Shown: positions 12,901 through 19,550 of the stretch, in pieces | Numbering within the stretch: the first letter of the stretch is position 1 | How the letters are laid out: the number at the start of each line of letters is the position of its first letter | Origin: a virus | IMG/VR virus record: IMGVR_UViG_3300032282_003034 | Coordinates: 1 to 24,531 of that record | Strand: one strand, 5' to 3' | DNA length: 24,531 nt | Translations under genes and position numbers: made by a program | Notes under the pieces: model-generated | The model's input: the letters and a program-made list of their open reading frames with translations, nothing else | What the model was told of the DNA's origin: nothing | The model's database searches: none

Positions 12901-15118
12901 GAGGCACTGGTGTTACATTAGCACTAGCAGGTATTGCATCTGGTGTTGAAGTGATACTAGCAGGTGTTGCTTGTGGTGTTGCTGGTGCTTGAGGTGGTGT
13001 GACAGGATTGGCTAATAACTTTTCAAGATCATTCATAGAATCTTGTTGTTCTGACCCACGTCGTTCTGATACTGCTACTGGTGCTGCTGCTGGTGCTGGT
13101 GCTGGTGTTGAAGTGATACTAGCAGGTGTTGCTTGTGGTGTTGCTGATACTGATGTTGTATTTACCTGAGGCACTGGAGTTACATTAGCACTAGCAGGTG
13201 TTGCATCTGGAGTTACATTAGCACTAGCAGGTGTTACAGGTACATTAGCACTAGCAGGTATTGCATCTGGTGTTACAGGTACATTAGCACTAGCAGGTGT
13301 TACAGGTACATTAGCACTAGCAGGTATTGCATCTGGTGTTGCAGGCACATTAGCACTAGCAGGTATTGCATCTGGTGTTGCAGGTACAATATTAGCACTA
13401 GCAGGTGTTACATGTACATTAGCACTAGCAGGTATTGCATCTGGTGTTACAGGTACATTAGCACTAGCAGGTGTTACATGTACATTAGCACTAGCAGGTA
13501 CTTGTGGTGTTGGTACAATATTAGCACTAGCAGGTGTTACAGGTACATTAGCACTAGCAGGTGTTACATGTACATTAGCACTAGCAGGTGTTGCTTGTGG
13601 TACTGGAGTTACATTAGCACTAGCAGGTGTTGCTTGTGGTACTGGAGTTACATTAGCACTAGCAGGTGTTGCATCTGGAGTTACATTAGCACTAGCAGGT
13701 GTTGCAGGTACTTGACTTGCATCTGGTGTTGAAGTTTGTCCTCTTCTTTCACGTGCTTTTTTAAATGCTTCTTCATTTTCTCTTATTAAATCATTTAATA
13801 TATTTTTAGCGCCACGTGCTTGTGTTCTATTTGTTAAATCAATTTGATCTTTATCAGAAATAATTTCAAGAATTTCTATAATTTTTGGATCTAATGATTG
13901 TCTAAAATTATTATCTTTTAGTAATTTTTGTATATCTTCCTGATCTTTTACAGTCATATCTCTTGGATTTGGCGGTCTTGGAGGACTTTCACCCATAAGT
14001 GCCGCAGCTATTGTTGCACCCATCCATGAACCTACTTCACTACCAGCAAATGCACCAGCAACACCGCCTATAATACCGAAAACAAGTGCGCCAACGCCTG
14101 CAATTGGTGCCCCAAGTGCAGCGCCTACAGTACCTAATGCTGCTGCTCCTGCTGCTGATCCAAAGAAAGATCCAAAAGCAGCACCATATCTTTGTTTATA
14201 TGTATTTGAATCTATTTCATTTATAGAATATTCATATTCAATTTGATCAAGTTCTGATATTAATTGCAAACCTTCAATTGCAGTAAATACAACACCCAAT
14301 CCAGCAGCTGCAAATCTAGATGATGTTAAACCACGACTTCTTGCAGGTCTATTAGTTGCTCTAGGTGTCTCTGGTGTTGCTGCAGGTCTAGGTGTTTGTC
14401 TTACTTCTGGAACACTGCCTCTTCTTTGTGGTCTATTATTACTGCGTCTTCTTTCTAAATCAATATCTGGAGAATTATCAGTATTATCTTCTTGTTGTGC
14501 TTGATTTTCCAAATGATCATTAATATTTTTTAATAATTCATTATGTCTTTTTATATTTTGTTCTATATCTGATAATAAACTTGCTGATTTCTCAAGAGCT
14601 TTGCTTGTTTCCTCATTTATTGTTTTTAATTGAGAAAATTTCAAACCGCTTTGTTGGGTAGATATATAATTGTCTATTTTTTTTATTGAATCAATTACAA
14701 ATTTTGGTATGTCTTTTTCTAAAATGGAACTTGCTGAAATAGATGAAGCAGATATGGGTTTTGATTTTTGTTCTGATATTTCTTGTGGTTCTTGTTTAGT
14801 TATACTTGAAATTTGAATAGGTGATGCTGTAACGCTAGCATCATTCTGTGTAATATTATTTTTTATAGAACCAAGAAGTTTACTTGTTTCAGATTGGCTA
14901 TTCAAAATATTAGTCATATTAATATTATTATTTTGAATCGATCTGTATTCAGTTGATTTTATATTAGCATATTCTGATAAAAATCTTTTTTCTTTTTGAT
15001 CTCTACCACTCATAGTATCAAGAAGTTTATTCAAAATTGGTGCAGCAAAAGATAAATCTGATCTTGCTGCATTTTTTGTTGATGCTTTATCTTCTTTTTT
15101 TACTATCGGAAGAACCAT
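9959..15118 (-). CDS. 1719-aa mosaic protein: glycine zipper, TPASANV repeats, M15-type peptidase
   Basis: Start ATG at 15118-15116, 3 bases after the muramidase stop. Order: (1) residues 1-215 charged, coiled-coil-like; (2) ~266-374 hydrophobic Gly/Ala-rich with GxxxG zippers (GAAFGSFFGSAAGAAALG, GAFAGSEVGSWMG), able to enter a membrane; (3) ~471-651 TPASANV repeats, with further blocks at ~719-779 and ~1029-1109; (4) ~856-1006 coiled coil; (5) a tandem TDTGWQEA pair near 1295; (6) ~1443-1579 an M15/VanY-type zinc peptidase: INSGFRS, SSHGG with His1531, ALDV with Asp1542, and DPVHVE with His1572; (7) a Gly/Ser/Thr/Pro-rich tail ending RYALLFDMAA. It is the last gene of the late operon, after holin and muramidase. 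A virion-borne wall-penetrating or tail-needle-like protein is likely; a tape-measure or lysis role is possible. The H-to-D spacing is 11, longer than the usual 7, so activity is uncertain. Confidence 0.8.
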   Translation of the reverse strand: MVLPIVKKEDKASTKNAARSDLSFAAPILNKLLDTMSGRDQKEKRFLSEYANIKSTEYRSIQNNNINMTNILNSQSETSKLLGSIKNNITQNDASVTASPIQISSITKQEPQEISEQKSKPISASSISASSILEKDIPKFVIDSIKKIDNYISTQQSGLKFSQLKTINEETSKALEKSASLLSDIEQNIKRHNELLKNINDHLENQAQQEDNTDNSPDIDLERRRSNNRPQRRGSVPEVRQTPRPAATPETPRATNRPARSRGLTSSRFAAAGLGVVFTAIEGLQLISELDQIEYEYSINEIDSNTYKQRYGAAFGSFFGSAAGAAALGTVGAALGAPIAGVGALVFGIIGGVAGAFAGSEVGSWMGATIAAALMGESPPRPPNPRDMTVKDQEDIQKLLKDNNFRQSLDPKIIEILEIISDKDQIDLTNRTQARGAKNILNDLIRENEEAFKKARERRGQTSTPDASQVPATPASANVTPDATPASANVTPVPQATPASANVTPVPQATPASANVHVTPASANVPVTPASANIVPTPQVPASANVHVTPASANVPVTPDAIPASANVHVTPASANIVPATPDAIPASANVPATPDAIPASANVPVTPASANVPVTPDAIPASANVPVTPASANVTPDATPASANVTPVPQVNTTSVSATPQATPASITSTPAPAPAAAPVAVSERRGSEQQDSMNDLEKLLANPVTPPQAPATPQATPASITSTPDAIPASANVTPVPQVNTTSVSATPDAIPASANVPATPDAIPASANVTPVPQVPVTPANNITPVSSNVIPQQDYSSFVSASSTAMNVIQFLQQNQTASVSTPSPARPSVSSIISQPASQQTASQIITPSDSNTIEEKIKKTLSEYNDLLIKLDENDKLSDKIASKKITTEKQISFEKRRPADTQTLGILAKLESDLKYYETIDQKRKILQKNIIEEYSSARDEYSNVRRILNNARGVSTNDIQKQAEEVFSKRNQTDETKLKEFNKQYSDLEKELEKEPPKDFAIVDTTGKNAGITPIPSITETPQATPASANIVPTPQIPASTNVTPVPQVNTTSVSATPQATPASANIVPTPQIPASANVTPVPQVNTTSVSATPQATPASANIITDNKEQLYGQLLQKYKTEELALLNPGSGGSAQSEAIANAERRASKESIYIPPKQAVAPATPDAEVQKRDELVSKSISGAFERKSNKPRVDQFSPEFTKKVDEIYQQKLKEEEEALSRKLLPAEKAELRNQIIDEELLSSPSVANSNPVVTPQQSETPVSDAEPVDKDLLSPVSQTYMDDTTDTGWQEAESTDTGWQEAGSEPTSRPMARPKRTRRRSSGDTSDSLTITARDIVFKSDKMEAPFLDAIKEELSDFMNTIMNVSGQGAAVTPNLAGGSMSSSGGLASPVSFANVSGGMRPPTMPSFGSGSDTSTQQGQDQSQSQGGTSEKPENVTIDSGVDISKVDKDLLGGFYAAAKEYGKPVKINSGFRSDEKQAELWVRGRIFKEPGIYMPAKPDKDTTINYKGQTFNVPGGRTKSSHGGSSSSARALDVTRNALEEMDSMGLLRKYGLHRPFPNDPVHVERIGGRSAPPDTSTDGAQQASQVSATPMTATASGGESTDGGGETATPVASTTSGGGEMTPGGGDQPASMTPSAPSSGPTVATASVDNEVAKRTPMTPSAPTPDVPSSGTSSPGVGDTSYPISMGNPGNVEPPDAAQRYALLFDMAA
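13165..13710 (-). repeat. tandem-like TPASANV coding repeats (main block)
   Basis: About 16 copies of an 18-base unit (ACATTAGCACTAGCAGGT on the plus strand), spaced by 3 to 24 bases, encode P-A-S-A-N-V/I. Spacer peptides are shuffled from few types (PVTP, PDAI, TPVPQ, HVTP, IVPTPQ). Smaller blocks lie at about 12780-12960 and 11785-12030. The whole gene has roughly two dozen ASAN copies. Near-identity of DNA copies suggests recent expansion by unequal recombination or slippage. Confidence 0.9.
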
Positions 15119-15121
15119 TGT

Positions 15122-16408
15122 TTATGCCTGTAAATTTTGAAGTCTGATATTAATAGGTACTTCACCAACTTGTGGTGCTGAAGATGGAGCAGTTGGCTGT
15201 TGTATTGGTCCTGGTGTTGGTCCTGCCAATGAACTAATTTGTTGTCCAACACCACGCATTTGTGCTTGATCTGCTGCTTCAGTTGTTGCACCAGCTTGTG
15301 ATAGTTGTGGACCTGTGCCAGGAGTACCAGGAACTTGTTGTGCTTGTTGAGATGTATCTCCACCGCCACCACGAATCATTCCTACAATTGTAGGACCACG
15401 ATTACCTACTTGTTTAAACCATGCACTATTTTGCATTTCATTCGCAAATGTTTGCACGTCACCTTTAGCTAAAGCAGCAGATGCGGCAGGAAATTTTCTA
15501 TACCAAGCAGGACCCATATTAAAAGTTAAATCAATAACCGCAGCTTGACCACTAGAATTTAATTTTTCAAAACCTGGTATACGCTGTGCCGCTGCTTTAT
15601 GTTCTGCAAAGTCTTTAGCAAATAATTGATCTATTTCTTGTGGCGAGAATTTTTTATTCCATTCTGGTGGTAATGTTGGTCCTATCATATGACCAACACC
15701 TACAGTCCATAACCCAACAGAATCTTTATATGGTGTATATCTAACATCTTCGTGTTTCTTAATCATCGCCATAACAGATGCATCGTCACCAGACGGCATT
15801 TGTACTTCACCACCACCCAAACCCGTATTTTGTTGAGGATTCATTTGACCACCAGAAGTCATTCCTGATGCTGCTACTGGTGTAGCGCTTGGCATTTGTG
15901 GTGCTGTTGATCTGACAATATATCCACCGCCGGGTTGACTAATGCCGCCGGTTGCCTGACCTGAAAAATTATCTTGTTGTCCGCCGCTGGCTGTTCTTCC
16001 TGATCCACCTGAAGATAATGTTTGAACTGCTGATTGTAAAGCACCAAAACCAGAAGGCATTGCTGGCATTTGAGGCGCTGATGTTGCAGCAGATGCGGCA
16101 TTTGAATCTGATGATTGAATAGCTGGACTTGAAATATTACTAGTTAAACCACCAGCAGATTGTATATTAGATCTTTTAATATTTCCAAGTAAATCAGATA
16201 ATGTAAAATCTAGTTCATCTACATCAAAAACTAAATTTTGACTTATTAATTCTATTTCTGAAAATACTTTCTTTGATAGAAAAGCAGTCATCATATTTGA
16301 TTCTGCAATTCTTTCTGCATCTTTATCAACAATTGAATTGGCGACTTGAGAAGCCATATACTCCGCTAGACTTAACTTATCAATGTCGCCAACTTGTCCT
16401 TCTAACAT
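15122..16408 (-). CDS. GH24 muramidase with long low-complexity flanks
   Basis: 428 residues. Residues 1-85 are charged and helical; 85-205 are Gly/Ser/Pro/Gln-rich; 211-347 form a T4-lysozyme-type (GH24) domain with catalytic triad Glu220, Asp229, Thr235 in KHEDVRYTPYKDSVGLWTVG, spacing 9 and 6 as in T4 lysozyme, and later INMGP-type LTFNMGP. The C-terminus is Pro/Gln-rich and ends PINIRLQNLQA. The domain cuts the peptidoglycan glycan chain. No signal peptide. The gene overlaps the holin-like gene by one base and precedes the giant M15 protein. It could be the endolysin or, given the extra N-terminal region and setting among baseplate genes, a structural lysin for entry; T4 carries its tail lysozyme in gp5, which here has none. 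Confidence 0.85.
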   Translation of the reverse strand: MLEGQVGDIDKLSLAEYMASQVANSIVDKDAERIAESNMMTAFLSKKVFSEIELISQNLVFDVDELDFTLSDLLGNIKRSNIQSAGGLTSNISSPAIQSSDSNAASAATSAPQMPAMPSGFGALQSAVQTLSSGGSGRTASGGQQDNFSGQATGGISQPGGGYIVRSTAPQMPSATPVAASGMTSGGQMNPQQNTGLGGGEVQMPSGDDASVMAMIKKHEDVRYTPYKDSVGLWTVGVGHMIGPTLPPEWNKKFSPQEIDQLFAKDFAEHKAAAQRIPGFEKLNSSGQAAVIDLTFNMGPAWYRKFPAASAALAKGDVQTFANEMQNSAWFKQVGNRGPTIVGMIRGGGGDTSQQAQQVPGTPGTGPQLSQAGATTEAADQAQMRGVGQQISSLAGPTPGPIQQPTAPSSAPQVGEVPINIRLQNLQA

Positions 16409-16863
16409 TATCTAGAACTCATACCTTGTATTTTTTCTTGCCCACGAGACCAAGCGGCAACACCAAGAATAGCACCAAATGCCATATGGATAAGACCACC
16501 ATTACTTAATGTTAAACTAACCCAAGCAGTATAAGTCATATTAAAACCAAATGCTTTACCTAATACTGGTAAAAACATTGTAATTAATGGAAATATAATG
16601 AAATCAAAAGCACAGATAACCATATAGAGCCAACCCATAGCTGGTCTCCAATAGGTTCTCACCCATGATTCTTCTTGTTTCTTTATATTATACTCTGCAT
16701 TTAATTTATCTATTTCAGCAGAAGTAACAGTTTTTTGTTGACTATTACTTGAAGTATTGGTATAATTAGATTGAGGAAGAGAGGATGATATATTAGTCCT
16801 CTGATCATTGGTATCTGGTAATGGGTCTGGTCCATTATCATCGTCTGTAGGTCTAGCTGGCAT
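16408..16863 (-). CDS. holin-like membrane protein, 151 aa
   Basis: A hydrophilic Asn/Ser-rich N-terminus (1-55) is followed by WVRTYWRPAMGWLYMVICAF and three hydrophobic stretches at about residues 70-95, 98-112 (amphipathic) and 122-140, then a basic tail (SRGQEKIQG). The RPxxGWxY start and three-helix layout resemble the GTA-type 3-TM holins (PF11351-like) that I recall for alphaproteobacterial phages and gene-transfer agents. Holins form pores that release the endolysin. The adjacent, one-base-overlapping muramidase gene supports a lysis module. The gp51 frame overlaps its start by 11 bases. A different three-helix membrane protein cannot be excluded. Confidence 0.7.
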   Translation of the reverse strand: MPARPTDDDNGPDPLPDTNDQRTNISSSLPQSNYTNTSSNSQQKTVTSAEIDKLNAEYNIKKQEESWVRTYWRPAMGWLYMVICAFDFIIFPLITMFLPVLGKAFGFNMTYTAWVSLTLSNGGLIHMAFGAILGVAAWSRGQEKIQGMSSR

Positions 16864-17038
16864 GTCTGTTCCGTTGCTCCTCTAACTCTTTAAGGAATTG
16901 CAGCAACATTTCAACAAACATATCACGCTCGAATGGTATTAAATTTTCAATATCTGCAACTGAGTATTTATGATGCTGAATCATTGCAAACATAGAGATA
17001 TAATAATTCTCTAATGTGTTGTGATTCAGCCCAATGTA
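16853..17038 (-). CDS. 51: gp51-like baseplate hub assembly segment, reached by -1 frameshift
   Basis: From codon TAC (17038-17036) to TAG (16855-16853) this frame reads 61 residues, YIGLNHNTLENYYISMF..., with QHHKYSVADIENLIPFERDM, matching the small gp51-type ORF I recall in marine T4-like phages (HxYSixDlExmiPFERDxY). No good start exists: the first ATG (16993) cuts into the NTLENYY stretch and there is no ribosome site upstream. The frame is joined to gp26 at a T7 run (17044-17038). It ends 11 bases inside the holin gene. gp51 helps assemble the baseplate hub in T4. An independent 46-residue product from ATG 16993 is the alternative. Confidence 0.65.
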   Translation of the reverse strand, partial: YIGLNHNTLENYYISMFAMIQHHKYSVADIENLIPFERDMFVEMLLQFLKELEEQRNRHAS

Positions 17039-17730
17039 AAAAAATCGGTTAGGCTTGTCAGTTCAATGACTCTATCCTTTCCATTGGAATTTTTATATTC
17101 AAGTTTATAATAAAGTTTAGGTACATTAGTCATAAACTTTTGAATTTCATTGAATACAGCAATACCACAATCATCAAGGAATTTTTCTAGATCTTCCTTA
17201 CTGTAATCAGTTGCTTGATATACATTATCTGAATCATAGATCTTATCAATACAACGAAGTACTAGTTCATAGTAAGCATCATCTCCTGCACGAAAATATG
17301 TACGATCATCAAAGATTGATGCTGATGGATATCTCATTACAATACCCATATCATCACTAATTTTTATAATTGATTCTACATTCTCTGGGAATTTTACTTC
17401 TATACTTGATAGATCAATTACAAAATCATAAACTTTTTGATCATCATTATCTCTATATGAGACTTTTACGGTATTATCAACTGAAATAGATCTTAACTTT
17501 AGAAAAAGATATTCAAGATCAAATAGAGTCAATTTATCTACATCAAAATTATCAATAGCACAGTTATTGACAACTTGCTTTATGGCTCTGAGGATGTCAG
17601 CACGATCCTCAGAGCTTTTTGCCATGAGTAGTATTTTTTCTTCTTTTACCAAGAATGGTCTAAATTTTGTTACAATCTTGATAGATGGTACTGTAAATTC
17701 AAAGATCGGATGTTGTATTTTAGGTAGCAT
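17026..17730 (-). CDS. 26: gp26-like baseplate hub assembly protein
   Basis: 234 residues (T4 gp26: 208). The pattern PSIKIVTKFRPFLVKEEKILLMA in the first 40 residues, then the NCAIDNFDVDKLTLFDLEYLFLKLRSIS stretch, is the signature of the T4 gp26/gp51-type baseplate family (PF12322-like). It acts in the cytoplasm during hub assembly. AGGA-type site upstream of ATG 17730. Its last codons GAT TTT TTT hold a slippery run; a -1 shift there would add the gp51-like 61 residues, giving a protein of about 292 residues. The normal C-terminus is TDFFTLG. Confidence 0.85.
   Translation of the reverse strand: MLPKIQHPIFEFTVPSIKIVTKFRPFLVKEEKILLMAKSSEDRADILRAIKQVVNNCAIDNFDVDKLTLFDLEYLFLKLRSISVDNTVKVSYRDNDDQKVYDFVIDLSSIEVKFPENVESIIKISDDMGIVMRYPSASIFDDRTYFRAGDDAYYELVLRCIDKIYDSDNVYQATDYSKEDLEKFLDDCGIAVFNEIQKFMTNVPKLYYKLEYKNSNGKDRVIELTSLTDFFTLG
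17037..17044 (-). promoter_or_regulatory. putative -1 ribosomal frameshift site
   Basis: On the minus strand the gp26 frame reads GAT TTT TTT ACA. The heptamer T TTT TTT (17044-17038) lets both Phe tRNAs slip back one base, after which translation continues TAC ATT GGG CTG into the gp51 frame. Zero-frame translation stops three codons later (TGA 17028-17026). No clear downstream pseudoknot or upstream Shine-Dalgarno stimulator is seen. Confidence 0.6.
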
Positions 17731-17798
17731 AATCTAAAATTCCTAATAATTTTCAGTTTTAAATGATTTATTATTTTAAACGTTATAAGATATGAATA

Positions 17799-18458
17799 TT
17801 ATTCATTCTGAACAGTACCCACCTGTGGTGGTGTTACAGTGCCCGCCTGTGGTGGTGTTACAGTAATAGCATTCTGTAAGTTTGCTTTTTGTAAGTTTAA
17901 ACTATACCATTCTGTAAATGCAAATTCAACTTGAACTCTTGTTGCATCATTATTTTCGCTCCATCCAAGAGGGATAGGGCTTAATGATATAGGAAATACC
18001 TCGTGTATATGATAAACATTTGATATTTTATCCTCATTATCACTATAATGGTTAATTATCATTTCTGCTATATAAGTATTTTTATATCTAGTTAAATAAG
18101 TTGGGGCTTCAGAAAAAGATCTTACATTATGAAAATTTACTATTAAGTTTATCCATTTTGTCATTAAATCTCTTATTGAACTGTCATTTCTTTCAATAAA
18201 AGTTATTGAAATTGCATCTTCATAATAAGCTCGGTTTGCAAATTTTTCTTTTACACCTATACCATAACGATTTATTGGTTGTGTTTCAATTGAAACACCT
18301 GGAACTATTACAGATTGAGCTCTAAACATAAGTTCTTGAAATAAATTATTGTTGTCTTTAAGTATGTCCGGGTATACTATCTGAACATCAAATTTATTGT
18401 TTTTAAGAATACCAGTTTTATTTATTATACTTGAAAAGTTTGATATATTAAAAGGCAT
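17799..18458 (-). CDS. gp19-like tail-tube family protein
   Basis: 219 residues. The region from LMFRAQSVIVPGVSIETQPINRYG to ISITFIERNDSSIRDLMTKWINLI and the HIHEVFPISLSPIPLGWSENNDATRVQVEFAFTEWYS pattern near the C-terminus resemble the T4 gp19 tail-tube fold (recalled PF06841-type pattern). T4 gp19 makes the tube; tube-like folds also occur in gp48 and gp54. Located between gp4/18458 and gp26, away from a sheath gene, so it may be a paralogue used at the baseplate rather than the major tube protein. It ends in VTPPQAGTVTPPQVGTVQNE, a short tandem Thr/Pro tail. The start overlaps the upstream stop (TAATG). Confidence 0.6.
   Translation of the reverse strand: MPFNISNFSSIINKTGILKNNKFDVQIVYPDILKDNNNLFQELMFRAQSVIVPGVSIETQPINRYGIGVKEKFANRAYYEDAISITFIERNDSSIRDLMTKWINLIVNFHNVRSFSEAPTYLTRYKNTYIAEMIINHYSDNEDKISNVYHIHEVFPISLSPIPLGWSENNDATRVQVEFAFTEWYSLNLQKANLQNAITVTPPQAGTVTPPQVGTVQNE
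17815..17860 (-). repeat. two-copy tandem repeat in the gp19-like C-terminus
   Basis: CCTGTGGTGGTGTTACAGT-type unit occurs twice with a 24-base period on the plus strand, encoding TVTPPQ(A/V)G twice. The Thr-Pro-Pro-Gln peptide also appears in the giant mosaic protein of the same operon. Confidence 0.6.
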
Positions 18459-19060
18459 TAGTCAACCATCTCCCTGCTATTCTTCCAGACTAGTTCTTTT
18501 GATTTATTTTTAAATCTCTCAGTTGGAAGCATGAGAGCGGCATCCCAATAAACTGGTTCTATTTTTAGAAATGAAGAACCAACATGACTAAATAAGTATC
18601 TTTTTATACATGGTTTGAAGTATCTAAATTTACTATATCCGTTTAATAAATCATATGACACTTTCAATTGAGTAGTAGCATCATATCGTTTATTATTTAC
18701 AGTTTGATACAACTTATCCATCAAAACTGCTCTTAAATATGGTGGTAGATAATGAAGATTTAGACCAAGAAAGCCATCATTTTTCATTCCAATGGGAATT
18801 ACTAGAGGAAAGATATCATAGAATGGTAGTTTATCTTTTAGTTTTGGATCATAAAAAAACATAAACATAGATCCAATAGACTTTTCATCTATTGAAGTAA
18901 CTGAATTTTTCTTGTCTCGCATCATTAAATTTGAATTGACACTAGAAACTTCTTGTGCAGCATTACGAAACCAAGTTCTTGCATCACGTTGACGGATTGT
19001 TGTATCAACCCCTTCTAGTTTACCACGTTGTGCTAGTCTTTGAAAGATATATGACGTCAT
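18458..19060 (-). CDS. conserved T4-like phage structural-block protein, 200 aa
   Basis: The start overlaps the gp4 stop by four bases (ATGA). Central motifs are SIGSMFMFFYDPKLKDKLPFYD, FPLVIPI, GFLGLNLHYLPPYLRAVLMDKLY and LLNGYSKFRYFKPCIKRYL, followed by DAALMLPTERF. I recall this set from uncharacterised proteins near gp4 in marine T4-like phages. The function is unknown; nothing looks catalytic and there is no membrane segment. The late operon and tight coupling with gp4 suggest a role in head completion or baseplate assembly (inference). Confidence 0.7.
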   Translation of the reverse strand: MTSYIFQRLAQRGKLEGVDTTIRQRDARTWFRNAAQEVSSVNSNLMMRDKKNSVTSIDEKSIGSMFMFFYDPKLKDKLPFYDIFPLVIPIGMKNDGFLGLNLHYLPPYLRAVLMDKLYQTVNNKRYDATTQLKVSYDLLNGYSKFRYFKPCIKRYLFSHVGSSFLKIEPVYWDAALMLPTERFKNKSKELVWKNSREMVD

Positions 19061-19503
19061 GCTTTTTTACCAAAGATTTCATCTTCTGTCATAATCATAA
19101 ATTTCCATCCACGATCTGCACAGTATTCTTCTGCTGCTTTCCATTTAGCCTGATTAACACCATAAGTAAACACTTCGTTGATATATCTCTTTGTTATCTT
19201 TTTTTGTTTTTTTGGTTCTTGAGTCTGTGCTTTTGGTTTTACTTCTATCATTACAGTCTCAATTTTACCGTTTCTATTCTTTATATTTATTAAAAAATCT
19301 ACAAAGTAACGGTGCATTCTACCATCAACAGGCGATCTATATGGAATTACTTTTTCCTCGGAAGACCACCAAATAACATCAGGGTGTAAATCAAAATAGG
19401 ACATACAACGTAACTCCCATCCTGATCTGTAAATTATTTGTGTTGGATCGCCTTTATACTTATGTGGATTCTGTGGTTTGAAAATCCCTTGTTTATAAGC
19501 CAT
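19057..19503 (-). CDS. 4: gp4 head-completion nuclease-like protein
   Basis: 148 residues (T4 gp4: 150). YKGDPTQIIYRSGWELRCMSYFDLHPDVIWW and EKVIPYRSPVDGRMHRYFVDF align well with T4 gp4 (YRGDPKKITYRSNWE..., VIPYFCNAEGKKRRYFMDI), and IEVKPKAQTQEP and MNEIYTWSVNTDKWKAA-type INEVFTYGVNQAKWKAA follow. Putative TnsA/PD-(D/E)xK site: Glu30, Asp69, Glu87, Lys89. gp4 acts after DNA packaging and is needed for head-tail joining. First gene of the leftward late operon, 22 or so bases from its late promoter. The ribosome site is weak. Confidence 0.9.
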   Translation of the reverse strand: MAYKQGIFKPQNPHKYKGDPTQIIYRSGWELRCMSYFDLHPDVIWWSSEEKVIPYRSPVDGRMHRYFVDFLINIKNRNGKIETVMIEVKPKAQTQEPKKQKKITKRYINEVFTYGVNQAKWKAAEEYCADRGWKFMIMTEDEIFGKKA

Positions 19504-19513
19504 TTATCACTCA

Positions 19514-19521
19514 TATAAATA
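19514..19521 (+). promoter_or_regulatory. T4-type late promoter, rightward
   Basis: Perfect TATAAATA. Predicted start near 19527-19528, giving a leader of about 23 bases before the gp48/54 gene, which has a TAGGGA site (19538-19543). It drives the 19551-24531 baseplate operon. Confidence 0.75.
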
Positions 19522-19531
19522 TAATAAAATT

Positions 19532-19539
19532 TATTTATA
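19532..19539 (-). promoter_or_regulatory. T4-type late promoter, leftward
   Basis: TATTTATA on the plus strand reads TATAAATA on the minus strand. Predicted start near 19525, about 22 bases before gp4. The two divergent late promoters lie 10 bases apart and their start regions overlap each other. Confidence 0.7.
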
Positions 19540-19550
19540 GGGATTTAAAT

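Noticed and set aside
13165-13710. Possible CRISPR-like array
   Set aside because: The spacers are short, few in type and in frame; the unit encodes ASAN. It is a coding repeat, not a CRISPR.
13412-13732. Open frame on the plus strand with repeated ISTSRC peptides
   Set aside because: It is the reverse-strand shadow of the TPASANV repeats; the minus frame is part of a 1719-residue gene with recognisable domains.
14218-14225. TATAAATG-like box on the minus strand
   Set aside because: One base differs from the late consensus and it lies inside the giant gene with no gene start nearby.
15103-15372. 89-residue Gln/His/Leu-rich frame on the minus strand
   Set aside because: Shadow of the Gln/Pro-rich tail of the muramidase gene in another frame.
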